DNA of 8,692 nt from Acidobacteriota bacterium (GCA_016195295.1 JACPZV010000174.1:1-8692), one strand, 5' to 3'; positions 1-7,753 are shown, counted from the stretch's first letter. Notes: generated by a model not told the origin, from the letters alone. Program-made: numbers and translations.

Positions 1-1032
1 TTACTGCAGCACTCCCGTCGTGTTTCGTTTCGGCACGAAGCCGACCGGGATACGGGTGACTTCTTTCAGAGACTTGATGTCGACAACCGAGACGTCATTC
101 GTCACGGGGTTCGCCACGTAGGCCGTCTTGCCGTCCGGCGTGAGCGTCACCCAACCCGCGCCTTTCCCGCCAAGCTCGGCGCCTCCCAACGGCGTCAAGT
201 CCGGCAGCGAGTACGCGTAGAGAAAGTTATTCAACCTGCTGCAGACCACCAGCGTCTTGCCGTCCGCGGTGACAGCCATGCCATGCGATGGGTCGGATCC
301 CGCTGGAACCGTCTTCTTGCCTGGCGGCAGGTCTGGGTTTTTGATCCGGTTGATTTCTTTGCGCGTCGCGAAATCCACGACGGCGAAGCCGTTGAACCCG
401 GTCAACTGCACGAATATCCACTTGGTCGATCCATCGGGATTCGTCGAGAACGTCATCGGACGGATACCGAGGTCCATTTCCAGCGTCCACGCTGGCTGCT
501 CGGTCTGCGTGTCAAAAACGTTGACCGTCTTTCCTTGAATGGAGCCGGCGACCACGTACTTGCCGTCCGGCGTGACGTAGGCGTTGTGGATGCTGCCCTT
601 CGTCTGAAGCGTCTTGACGTTCTGAAACGAGCTCGTGTCAATCACGTCGACGCCGCCGGGCGCCTGGATGATCCCGACGTAGACCCGCCGCCCATCGCGG
701 CTTACCGCGATGTTGTTCGGATGTCCGCTCAGCTTGATGCGCTTGATGACCTTGAGCGACTTGCCGTCGACGACGTCGAGAGTGCTTTCGGCCTCGTCAC
801 TGATGTAGATCCGGCTGCCGTCCGGCGCAACAGCCGCGCCGTGGTTCACTTCGATCCCGGTGATCACGCCGACCACTGTGTTCGTGACGGGGTCGATGAC
901 GTGGACGTTGTCTCCGGCGCTGTTGGTCTGGATAATCCGGACCTTCTTCTCCGCGGGTCTCACGGACACCGTGCACAGAAGCACCGCAGCACAAACCGTG
1001 AGACACCGGCGACACATGTGGTTGTTCGTCAT
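1..1032 (-). CDS. Secreted YVTN-type beta-propeller repeat protein
   Basis: This is a complete 343-residue protein. Its N-terminus (MTNNHMCRRCLTVCAAVLL) has a basic stretch then a hydrophobic core, and cleavage is plausible after about residue 27, so it is probably exported. The rest is a series of propeller blades, each carrying a xPDG or xxDG turn followed by a short strand such as RIYISD, RRVYVG, KYVVAG, KTLVVCS and KTAYVAN, then a segment like SVVDIKSLKEVTRIPVG. This is the pattern of the YVTN/YncE family, whose members bind partners or act in surface and redox functions; no catalytic site is visible. I chose the ATG at 1030-1032 because GGAG lies 8 bases upstream. An in-frame TTG at 1045-1047 would overlap the upstream gene. 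That gene, a small cytochrome, stops 4 bases before this start, which points to coupled translation and perhaps a shared job. Family is secure; function is unknown. Confidence 0.9.
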   Translation of the reverse strand: MTNNHMCRRCLTVCAAVLLCTVSVRPAEKKVRIIQTNSAGDNVHVIDPVTNTVVGVITGIEVNHGAAVAPDGSRIYISDEAESTLDVVDGKSLKVIKRIKLSGHPNNIAVSRDGRRVYVGIIQAPGGVDVIDTSSFQNVKTLQTKGSIHNAYVTPDGKYVVAGSIQGKTVNVFDTQTEQPAWTLEMDLGIRPMTFSTNPDGSTKWIFVQLTGFNGFAVVDFATRKEINRIKNPDLPPGKKTVPAGSDPSHGMAVTADGKTLVVCSRLNNFLYAYSLPDLTPLGGAELGGKGAGWVTLTPDGKTAYVANPVTNDVSVVDIKSLKEVTRIPVGFVPKRNTTGVLQ

Positions 1033-1036
1033 CACG

Positions 1037-1456
1037 TCAACTCCCAAGCACGAAGGCTTTTAGTGTTTGCCACTCGGGGTCGTTCTGCGAGTCCCAATGC
1101 TTGCCGCCGCTATGAAAGAAATCGCCGCCAGCCGGTTCGGCGAGCGGGTGGATGAGGAGCGGGCTCTTCAGGCTGCCGGGGAAAGCGACCCGCCGGACCG
1201 CCTCGAAGTTCTTGCGGGACTGCTCATCGTTCCAGGTCGCGCTCCCGGGTGAGAGCGGCTGCAAACGTAGCGGAGTGCCGCTTGCATGGCAAGAGATACA
1301 CCGCGCGTGGCCTGGACGTTTGGCGAGGAAGATGGGCTGTACCTTGATCTTGAAGAACTCGAAATCGAGCAACGCCGATGCTGTGGAGCGAGACGCGGGT
1401 TGCTGGCTCAGCAACCCCACCAGCATCACCGCCCAGCAAACGACTGTGGTATACAC
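1037..1456 (-). CDS. Small exported monohaem c-type cytochrome
   Basis: This 139-residue protein starts with an N-terminal signal segment (VYTTVVCWAVMLVGLL, ending near SQQPAS). A single CxxCH haem-attachment motif (C53-I-S-C56-H57) follows the segment FFKIKVQPIFLAKRP. That layout resembles the small cytochromes found with planctomycete- and Acidobacteria-type proteins. After the haem motif there is no methionine, so the sixth haem ligand cannot be Met. His103, His115 and His120 in the conserved-looking tail (LLIHPLAEPAGGDFFH, then GGKHW) are candidates. I chose the GTG at 1454-1456 because a perfect AGGAGG ends 4 bases before it. The ATG at 1469-1471 and further upstream starts would place translation inside a repeat element and before the ribosome binding site. 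The protein likely acts in periplasmic electron transfer, and the next gene (the propeller) begins 4 bases after its stop. The haem motif is secure; the exact family is not. Confidence 0.82.
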   Translation of the reverse strand: MYTTVVCWAVMLVGLLSQQPASRSTASALLDFEFFKIKVQPIFLAKRPGHARCISCHASGTPLRLQPLSPGSATWNDEQSRKNFEAVRRVAFPGSLKSPLLIHPLAEPAGGDFFHSGGKHWDSQNDPEWQTLKAFVLGS

Positions 1457-1460
1457 GAGA

Positions 1461-1466
1461 CCTCCT
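1461..1466 (-). promoter_or_regulatory. Ribosome binding site of the cytochrome gene
   Basis: A perfect AGGAGG lies 4 bases upstream of the GTG at 1454-1456. It is embedded in TCAGGAGGTCTC (1457-1468), which recurs exactly in front of the gamma-glutamyltransferase-like gene at 3397-3408. This decides the cytochrome start, because the ATG at 1469-1471 lies upstream of the site. The site begins 3 bases after the foot of the repeat hairpin 1470-1560. Confidence 0.75.
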
Positions 1467-1469
1467 GAC

Positions 1470-1560
1470 ATTGCGGATTGAGGATTGAGGATCGCGGATT
1501 CAGAGACTGAATCTGGCAAATCCGCATTCCGCAATCCTCAATCCGCAATCCGCAATCTCA
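1470..1560. repeat. Heptad-phased inverted repeat element 1 (91 bp)
   Basis: The left arm (1470-1504) is five 7-base units of the type ATTGCGG or ATTGAGG. The right arm (1519-1560) is six units of the type AATCCGC, the reverse complement in a shifted phase. All units fall in one 7-base register across 13 units. The two arms pair over about 31 positions with about 3 mismatches. The apex is a perfect 7-bp hairpin (GATTCAG, loop AGA, CTGAATC; 1497-1513). The element fills the gap between the stop of the GGT-like gene and the ribosome binding site of the cytochrome gene. No T-run follows the stem on the minus strand, so a classical intrinsic terminator is not indicated; an mRNA hairpin or a DNA cruciform is possible. 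Confidence 0.85.
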
Positions 1561-1564
1561 ACCC

Positions 1565-3394
1565 CTACCACGCGACCGCATATGCATCGACCCGCGGATC
1601 TGTACCGGCACTGAGCACGCCGCTCTTCGGATCCACCACGATCGCGGCCAACGATCCCATCGTCCACGGCCCGGCGACGCGCAGCTTGTGCCCGCGTTTG
1701 ACGAGCGCGTCGCGAACCTCCTGGGGGACCCGGCTCTCGACCGACATCTCGCCCGGGTACATGGTGTGCGGGAACGGCGACGCCGGGAAGCTGCGCGTCG
1801 ACCAGCGCGGCGCTTCGATCGCCTGCTGCACGTTCATGCCGAAATCGATCACGTTCAGCAGCGTCTGGATCGTCCGGAACACCTGGTCGTCCGCACCCGG
1901 AGTGCCGACGATCATGAACGGCTTGCCGTCCTTCATGATGAGCGTGCTCTGCAGCGTGCTGCGCGGCCGTTTCCCGGGCGCCAGCGCGTTGGCCTCGCCC
2001 GCCGTCAGCGAATAGTAGTCGCCGCGGCAGTTGAAGATGAACCCGAGGTCGGCCATCACCACGCCCGTCCCGAAGCCGCTGTGCAGGCTCGGCTCGAAGC
2101 TCACCATGTTGCGATCCTTGTCGACGACCGCGAGATAGCTCGTGTCCCCTTCGTGATCGGCATTCCCTTCGAGATGGATGTGGACCGGCCGATCAAGCGG
2201 CGCGGTCGACTTCGTGAACTTCTCCGCGACGCCCGGCCGCATTTCGAGCGACGCGTGCTGCGGATCGATGAGCGCGCGGCGCTCCCGCGCGTAGTCCTTC
2301 GACAGGAGGCCTTCGTACGGAATCGGCACGAAGTCGGCGTCGCCGAGATATTTCTCGCGATCGGCGAGCGCCAGTTTCAGCGCCTCGATGCTCGTGTGAA
2401 TGTAGTCGGGGCTGTTGTGGCCGAGTTTCTTGAGGTCGTAGCCTTCGAGCAGATTCAGCGCGAAGAGCTCGGTCGGACCCTGGCTCGCCGACGGGTTCTT
2501 GTAGACGCGATACCCGCGATAATCGACCGAGACCGGCGTCTCGACCTTGGCGGTGTACGACGCGAAGTCCTCATACCGGAACAACCCACCCTGCTCTTCG
2601 GAGAATTTCGCCATCGTCCGCGCGATGTCGCCCTTGTAGAAGCGATCGCGCGCCGCCTTCAGCGCTTCGTGCCGGCCCTTCCCCGCCGCTTCCTTCTCCG
2701 CGTCCACGAGCTTCCGCAGCGTGCGCCCCAAATCCGGATTCTTGAAAACGTCGCCGGGCTTGGGCGCCGCGCCACCTGGGAAATAGACCTTCACGCTCGT
2801 CGGGTACTTCTTGAGCTTGCGCGATCCGGCGATGGCGCCCGCCATCCGCTCGCCGATCGGGAAGCCGTTCTCCGCCATGTCGATCGCCGGCTGCAGCACC
2901 TGCGCGAACGTCATCGTGCCCCAGCGATCGAGCAGCGTGTACCACGCGTCGACTACGCCGGGGACCGTGCCCGACAGCAGCGTGTCGCTCTGTGGGAGCT
3001 TGCCGTCGAGATTCGTCTGGTACCACTCGATCGTCGCGAGTTTGGGCGCCGTGCCTTCAGCGTTGATGGACAGGACCTGTTTCGCCTTGGCGTCCCAGAT
3101 GAGGATCACGGCGTCGCTGCCGACGCCGTTCGACGCCGCGTCGACTATGCCGAGGACCGCCTGGCTGGCGACGGCGGCGTCGTAGGCGTTGCCGCCCGCC
3201 CGGAGAATCCGCTCGGCGGCTTGCGTCGCCTCCGGCTTCATCGACGCGGCCGCCATCGTGCGCCCGCGGATCACGGGCCGCATGGTGCCCGTGCGTACGT
3301 CATCAGCGGGGTCCTGCGCACGGAGGTACGTCGCGCTCGAGAAGCCGAGAAGGAGAATGCCAAGGCCGCCAAGGATCGCGTGCCGAGTACGCAT
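1565..3394 (-). CDS. Gamma-glutamyltransferase-family Ntn hydrolase, exported
   Basis: This 609-residue protein has an N-terminal signal peptide (MRTRHAILGGLGILLLGFSS, cleavage near LRAQ-D). It aligns along its whole length with the gamma-glutamyltransferase family: RILRAGGNAYDAAVA near residue 63, TVPGVVDAW near 143, the propeptide boundary HEGDTSYLAVVDKD, and the small-subunit motifs FGTGVV and GKRPRST. Thr418 is the expected autocleavage nucleophile, so precursor processing into two subunits is likely. The residues that grip the gamma-glutamyl group in E. coli Ggt are not kept: by gapless local alignment Arg114 becomes Glu113, Asn411 His438, Asp433 Tyr460, Ser463 Thr480 and Gly484 Ala501. 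The lid loop is also short (about 459-468). It may therefore act on another acyl amide, as GGT-fold acylases do. The start has AGGAGG 6 bases upstream. It ends just before repeat element 1 and begins after element 2. Family is secure; substrate is open. Confidence 0.93.
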   Translation of the reverse strand: MRTRHAILGGLGILLLGFSSATYLRAQDPADDVRTGTMRPVIRGRTMAAASMKPEATQAAERILRAGGNAYDAAVASQAVLGIVDAASNGVGSDAVILIWDAKAKQVLSINAEGTAPKLATIEWYQTNLDGKLPQSDTLLSGTVPGVVDAWYTLLDRWGTMTFAQVLQPAIDMAENGFPIGERMAGAIAGSRKLKKYPTSVKVYFPGGAAPKPGDVFKNPDLGRTLRKLVDAEKEAAGKGRHEALKAARDRFYKGDIARTMAKFSEEQGGLFRYEDFASYTAKVETPVSVDYRGYRVYKNPSASQGPTELFALNLLEGYDLKKLGHNSPDYIHTSIEALKLALADREKYLGDADFVPIPYEGLLSKDYARERRALIDPQHASLEMRPGVAEKFTKSTAPLDRPVHIHLEGNADHEGDTSYLAVVDKDRNMVSFEPSLHSGFGTGVVMADLGFIFNCRGDYYSLTAGEANALAPGKRPRSTLQSTLIMKDGKPFMIVGTPGADDQVFRTIQTLLNVIDFGMNVQQAIEAPRWSTRSFPASPFPHTMYPGEMSVESRVPQEVRDALVKRGHKLRVAGPWTMGSLAAIVVDPKSGVLSAGTDPRVDAYAVAW

Positions 3395-3400
3395 GAGAGA

Positions 3401-3406
3401 CCTCCT
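3401..3406 (-). promoter_or_regulatory. Ribosome binding site of the GGT-like gene
   Basis: A perfect AGGAGG sits 6 bases before the ATG at 3392-3394. The surrounding TCAGGAGGTCTC (3397-3408) is identical to the leader of the cytochrome gene at 1457-1468, which supports both starts. Confidence 0.8.
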
Positions 3407-3420
3407 GAAGAAACGACAAA

Positions 3421-3494
3421 TTGCGAATTAAGAATCATGAATTAAGAACAAACAAGGAGCCGTTCGACCATTCTTAATTCTTAATTCTGAATTC

Positions 3495-3511
<17 letters not shown>
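3421..3511. repeat. Heptad-phased inverted repeat element 2 (AT-rich, about 91 bp)
   Basis: The left arm (3421-3448) is four 7-base units of the type TTAAGAA. The right arm (3470-3504) is five units of the type ATTCTTA, with a degenerate unit to 3511. The distance between arms is an exact multiple of seven, so one register runs through the element. The arms match over about 24 positions with about 3 mismatches around an unrelated spacer (3449-3469). It is far more AT-rich than its surroundings. Its right arm overlaps the last three codons and stop of malate synthase; its left foot lies 14 bases from the ribosome binding site of the GGT-like gene. Unit sequence differs from elements 1 and 3, but the 7-base architecture is the same. 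Confidence 0.82.
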
Positions 3512-5087
<1,576 letters not shown>

Positions 5088-5094
5088 GGGCCTC

Positions 5095-5100
5095 AGTATA
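5095..5100 (-). promoter_or_regulatory. Candidate -10 box of aceB, possibly leaderless
   Basis: TATACT on the minus strand matches the consensus TATAAT at 5 of 6 positions and ends 7 bases before the aceB ATG. A transcript from it would start at or next to the ATG. I see no convincing -35 box at 16-18 bases, and the only Shine-Dalgarno-like bases (GAGG) are just 3 bases from the ATG. This is a guess from sequence alone. Confidence 0.3.
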
Positions 5101-5128
5101 GTGCGCGCGCGAAACGATGAGTCTGTTC

Positions 5129-5152
5129 GTAGCGTGAGGCTTCCGCCGAGCG
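5129..5152. repeat. B hairpin repeat, copy 1
   Basis: GTAG leader followed by an interrupted hairpin (stem 5133-5152). The outer pairs are C-G, G-C and T.G; then two opposed G.A mismatches (CGAG-like on both arms), then GC pairs near a TTCC loop. It is joined by GATCTG to the A hairpin that follows, and the same pairing occurs at 7495 and 7559. Confidence 0.65.
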
Positions 5153-5157
5153 GATCT

Positions 5158-5183
5158 GTTGGGCGGGTCCTTTTGGACCCGCC
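5158..5183. repeat. A hairpin repeat, copy 1
   Basis: A perfect 9-bp stem GGCGGGTCC (5162-5170), loop TTTT, GGACCCGCC (5175-5183). The leader is GTTG where the other copies have GTAG. The same 22-base hairpin recurs exactly at 5225-5246 and 7530-7551. No T-run follows, so an intrinsic terminator is unlikely. Confidence 0.85.
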
Positions 5184-5190
5184 ACGATTC

Positions 5191-5215
5191 GTCGCGCGAC
5201 GCCTCTGGCCGATCG
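5191..5215. repeat. B hairpin repeat, diverged copy
   Basis: Recognised by position (between two A hairpins, followed by GATTTGTAG) and by partial identity with the other B copies: GTCGCGCGA at the left and GGCCGATCG at the right. The opposed G.A positions are kept, but two other stem pairs are lost, so it looks like a decayed copy. Confidence 0.5.
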
Positions 5216-5220
5216 GATTT

Positions 5221-5246
5221 GTAGGGCGGGTCCTTTTGGACCCGCC
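5221..5246. repeat. A hairpin repeat, copy 2
   Basis: GTAG leader plus the same perfect 9-bp stem and TTTT loop as at 5162-5183. With the diverged B copy it makes the second B-A unit of this region. Confidence 0.85.
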
Positions 5247-5256
5247 GCGATTCTTG

Positions 5257-5316
5257 CGCCGCGGCGGCAATGCCGGCCGCCATCGCCGCATCGCGCGCCG
5301 GGAAGTCGGGCGGAGC
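5257..5316 (+). repeat. C repeat, copy 1
   Basis: Bases 5257-5309 match 7589-7641 at about 50 of 53 positions, ending in GCGCGCCGGGAAGTCGG. The next bases extend a 16-base match (GGAAGTCGGGCGGAGC, 5301-5316) to an inverted copy at 7747-7762. It contains a small hairpin (GGCGGC then GCCGCC, 7-base loop). No coding potential is evident. Confidence 0.75.
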
Positions 5317-5352
5317 GAGTCTGTGTCCGTGCGCGTCGACGTCCTACGCCGG

Positions 5353-5382
5353 TTGGTAGTAACTGTCGCGCTAGCCTACGAT
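5353..5382 (+). promoter_or_regulatory. Candidate promoter of the TonB-receptor gene
   Basis: TTGGTA (5353-5358) and TACGAT (5377-5382) each match the sigma-70-type -35 and -10 consensus at 4 of 6 positions, with an 18-base spacer. They lie in the only unique sequence between the C repeat and the receptor start, giving a leader of about 20 bases with GAGGA at 5394-5398. The match is weak and could be chance. Confidence 0.25.
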
Positions 5383-5408
5383 CGCGTGTTGCTGAGGACG
5401 AACAAAAA

Positions 5409-7493
5409 ATGTCGACGACGCGTTCCAGCCAGATCATCGCTCTGTTCATCGCCAGCCTGCTCGCGCTCGTTTCGCGCAGCGCCGCACAGACCGGAGGGAG
5501 TTCGCCGCCTCAGCCACCGCTCGTGGTGAAGGAACAGGTCGAAGTCGTCGCGACGCGCCTGCCGGAAACGCCGCACGAAGTGCCGGCGTCCATTGAAGTC
5601 ATCGACGGCGACACGCTGCGCGCGATCGGCGCATCGAACATTCGCGAAGCGCTCTCGCTGGCGGCGGGCGTCGAAGTCGGCGCCGGCGGCGACAACGGCC
5701 CCGCGGGCGCCGTGCCCGAGTTCTGGGGGCTGCGCGAATTCGATGCGTTCCTGCTCGTGGTCGACGAGATCCCCTGGGGCGGAGCGTTCAACCCGGCGCT
5801 GGCCACGCTGAACCTGCGCGACGTCGAGCGCATTGAGATTCTGCGCGGCTCGGCCCCGGTGACCTATGGCGCGACTTCTTTTGCAGGCGTCATCCACGTC
5901 GTGCACAAGGCGGCGGCCGCGGATCGGAGCTACTTCTCGGCACGGGGCGGTTCGTTCTCGAGCGGCGGAGCTTCGGTCGATCTCGCCATGCCGGCATTCG
6001 GGGAATGGAGATCGCGCTTGAGCGTCGACACCGACCGGCAGGGTTTCACGGACGACCGCACGTCGTTCAAACGCGGGCATGCGAACTACCGGGGCGCGAA
6101 AGCCGCCAACGACCGTAAAACGTGGTTCTCGGCCGATCTCAACTGGCTCAGTCAGAATCCGGCCAGCCCGCACGTGCGTGAAGGCACGGCCCTGTCGGCC
6201 GCGACGCCGCTCGACGCGAACTACAACCCGGCGAACGCGTTTCTCGACGACACGCGTCTGAGCGTCTCGTTCGGCTCGGAGCGCGCGGTGATGCCCGGAA
6301 TAAATGGCGCGCGCTGGACCACCATCGCGTCCTACTCTCACTCGGGCCAGAGCATCTTCAGGGGGTTTCTGACCGATGTGTCGAATACGCCGAAGAACGC
6401 GACCGGATTCCGGGAGGACATCGACGTCAACGACGTCTACGCCAACACGTACGTGACTTGGTCGCTCCGATCTCACGTCCAAGTCGTGGCCGGCGGCGAC
6501 TTCCTGTTCGGCAACGGCGAGGGTCAGGGTGCAACGTTCGCTTACACCGTGCCGCTGAGCGGCGCCGCGACCACGGTCACCGAGCCGACGACGTTGAATC
6601 TCGACACGGAAAGCCGGCGAGCGTTCTCGGGCGGCTATGCGCAACTTGAATGGACGCCGTCGACGCGCGTGCACCTCTCGACTGGACTGCGCCTGAACGC
6701 CACGTGGGAGCGGCACGGCGAAGGCGATGGGTCGACGCACGTCCGACCGGCCGGCAGCGTGGGCGCGATCTTCGGCCTGTGGGATCGTGGCCCGGATCAC
6801 GTGCGGCTGTTCGCGAACTACCGCGACACGTTCAAACCCGCGGCGTTCGATTTCTCGCTCGCGGAAAATGAAGGCGTGCTCGAGCCGGAGACCGCGCGCA
6901 GCTACGAAGGGGGCGTCAAGGTGCGCGCCGTCGAGGGCCGGTTCGACCTCGAGGCGTCCGGCTTCCGCATGGACTTCGAGAACCTCGTCACGTCCACCGT
7001 CGTGCGCGGACTTCCCTCACTGCAGAACGCGGGCTCGACGCGTTTCCAGGGCTTCGAGATCGCGGCCGAGGGCCGCGCACCGCGCAGCGTGTCGGGACGG
7101 GCGACCTACAGCTTTCACGACGGAACGTTCGTCGACTTCGTCCAGGAGTTTGGCGGGACCAACACGCAGTTGGCCGGCAAACGCTTCGAGATGTCGGCGC
7201 GCCACCTCTTCTCGGCCGGCCTCATGGTGGCGCCGAGCATCGGCGTCGTCGGCGACGTCATCGTCAAGTACGCCGGCGACCGGTACTTGAACAAGCGCAA
7301 CACGGCGTTGGCCGAACCGTTCGCCACGGTCGACATCGGCGTGGGCTATCGCTTCGAGCGCGTGGAACTGCGAATCGACGGGCGGAACCTTGGCGACAGG
7401 CGCGATCCGATCTCGGAGAGCGAGCTGGGCGACGCCCAGTACTACCGGCTCCCCGCCCGGCGCGTCGACTTCACGGTCGGCGTCCGTTTCTGA
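5409..7493 (+). CDS. TonB-dependent outer-membrane receptor
   Basis: This complete 694-residue receptor imports a ligand across the outer membrane using TonB/ExbBD energy. A signal peptide (IIALFIASLLALVSRSAAQ, cleavage near residue 27) is followed by a TonB-box-like stretch (EQVEVVATR, 42-50) and a plug domain: ETPHEVPASIEVIDGDTL, NIREALSLAAGVEV, then VERIEILRGSAPVTYGATSF with FAGVIHVV ending near 165. The remainder is beta-barrel with alternating hydrophobic strands, and the protein ends in VGVRF, the C-terminal aromatic expected of outer-membrane proteins. It lacks the N-terminal carboxypeptidase-like domain seen in the very large receptors common in Acidobacteria. The start ATG has GAGGA 10 bases upstream. 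The gene is divergent from aceB with a repeat-filled gap, and repeats begin one base after its stop. No adjacent gene reveals the ligand, and I cannot tell siderophore, cobalamin or sugar substrates apart. Confidence 0.93.
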   Translation: MSTTRSSQIIALFIASLLALVSRSAAQTGGSSPPQPPLVVKEQVEVVATRLPETPHEVPASIEVIDGDTLRAIGASNIREALSLAAGVEVGAGGDNGPAGAVPEFWGLREFDAFLLVVDEIPWGGAFNPALATLNLRDVERIEILRGSAPVTYGATSFAGVIHVVHKAAAADRSYFSARGGSFSSGGASVDLAMPAFGEWRSRLSVDTDRQGFTDDRTSFKRGHANYRGAKAANDRKTWFSADLNWLSQNPASPHVREGTALSAATPLDANYNPANAFLDDTRLSVSFGSERAVMPGINGARWTTIASYSHSGQSIFRGFLTDVSNTPKNATGFREDIDVNDVYANTYVTWSLRSHVQVVAGGDFLFGNGEGQGATFAYTVPLSGAATTVTEPTTLNLDTESRRAFSGGYAQLEWTPSTRVHLSTGLRLNATWERHGEGDGSTHVRPAGSVGAIFGLWDRGPDHVRLFANYRDTFKPAAFDFSLAENEGVLEPETARSYEGGVKVRAVEGRFDLEASGFRMDFENLVTSTVVRGLPSLQNAGSTRFQGFEIAAEGRAPRSVSGRATYSFHDGTFVDFVQEFGGTNTQLAGKRFEMSARHLFSAGLMVAPSIGVVGDVIVKYAGDRYLNKRNTALAEPFATVDIGVGYRFERVELRIDGRNLGDRRDPISESELGDAQYYRLPARRVDFTVGVRF

Positions 7494-7494
7494 T

Positions 7495-7519
7495 GTAGCG
7501 CGAGCCTTTCAGGCGAGCG
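7495..7519. repeat. B hairpin repeat, copy 2
   Basis: GTAG leader (7495-7498) plus stem 7499-7519: CGC pairs with GCG, then two opposed G.A mismatches, then GCCT pairs with AGGC around a TTC loop. It starts two bases after the receptor stop codon and is followed by GATCTGTAG of the A hairpin. Relative to the copy at 7559, one inner pair is C-G instead of G-C, a compensatory change. Confidence 0.7.
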
Positions 7520-7525
7520 GGATCT

Positions 7526-7551
7526 GTAGGGCGGGTCCTTTTGGACCCGCC
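7526..7551. repeat. A hairpin repeat, copy 3
   Basis: GTAG leader plus the perfect 9-bp GGCGGGTCC/GGACCCGCC stem with TTTT loop, identical to the two copies in the aceB/receptor gap. It is the best hairpin downstream of the receptor gene but has no T-run. Confidence 0.85.
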
Positions 7552-7558
7552 ACCCTTC

Positions 7559-7582
7559 GTAGCGCGAGGCTTTAGCCGAGCG
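7559..7582. repeat. B hairpin repeat, copy 3
   Basis: GTAG leader and stem 7563-7582 with outer CGC/GCG pairs, two opposed G.A mismatches and inner GGCT/AGCC pairs around TT. This copy stands without a following A hairpin and leads into the C repeat. Confidence 0.7.
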
Positions 7583-7588
7583 TCTTCA

Positions 7589-7641
7589 CGCCGCAGCGGC
7601 AGTGCCGGTCGCCATCGCCGCATCGCGCGCCGGGAAGTCGG
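7589..7641 (+). repeat. C repeat, copy 2
   Basis: Fifty-three bases with about three mismatches to 5257-5309, including the shared ATCGCCGCATCGCGCGCC core. In both places it follows a run of A and B hairpins at a distance of about 10 bases or less, so A, B and C may travel or expand as one composite. Confidence 0.75.
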
Positions 7642-7662
7642 CCTGTGGTCGGCATAGTTGTA

Positions 7663-7753
7663 ATTGCGGATTGAGGATTGCGGAGTGCGGAATTCGGAGC
7701 GCGACGTCTTGAATCCACAATGCGCAATCCGCGCTCCGCAATCCTGGCTCCGC
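7663..7753. repeat. Heptad-phased inverted repeat element 3 (91 bp)
   Basis: Thirteen consecutive 7-base units in one register. Six left units are of the ATTGCGG type (7663-7704), there is one central unit (7705-7711), and six right units are of the AATCCGC or GCTCCGC type (7712-7753), the reverse-complement family. It shares its unit sequence with element 1 but is more diverged, and pairing of the arms is patchier. It lies between two convergent genes and is flanked by C repeats in opposite orientation. Confidence 0.83.

Larger units (their letters stand above)
5088..5408. other. Divergent intergenic region packed with short repeats
   Basis: This stretch separates the divergent malate synthase and TonB-receptor genes. 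From left to right it holds a candidate aceB -10 box, two B-A hairpin pairs (5129-5183 and 5191-5246), a C repeat (5257-5316), then about 90 bases of unique sequence where the receptor promoter should lie. The minus-strand frame from 5291 to 5088 is open and fused to aceB, but its translation is low-complexity repeat peptide with two near-identical copies of GGSKRTRPT, so I do not count it as coding. Confidence 0.8.

Noticed and set aside
1470..1534. Longer cytochrome N-terminus starting at 1534 or the ATG at 1469-1471
   Set aside because: Both lie upstream of the AGGAGG, within or at the edge of repeat element 1. The GTG at 1454-1456 gives a normal signal peptide directly after the ribosome binding site.
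1688..3445. Plus-strand 585-residue open frame opposite the GGT-like gene
   Set aside because: Its Arg/Ala/Val-rich composition is that of a GC-rich antisense shadow; the minus strand holds a full-length recognisable family protein.
5088..5291. In-frame N-terminal extension of malate synthase (68 residues)
   Set aside because: It is translated from A and B hairpins and the C repeat, with a duplicated GGSKRTRPT peptide, and is absent from the family's usual length. The ATG at 5085-5087 gives a normal 530-residue enzyme.
5376..6800. Minus-strand 474-residue open frame opposite the TonB receptor
   Set aside because: Antisense shadow; the plus strand encodes the signal peptide, plug and barrel of a receptor in one intact frame.
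7530..7551. Intrinsic terminator for the receptor gene
   Set aside because: The stem is strong but no T-run follows on either strand, and the same hairpin occurs twice in a divergent promoter region where a terminator makes little sense.
7663..7753. CRISPR array
   Set aside because: Units are 7 bases with no spacers and the two halves are inverted relative to each other, which excludes a CRISPR layout.
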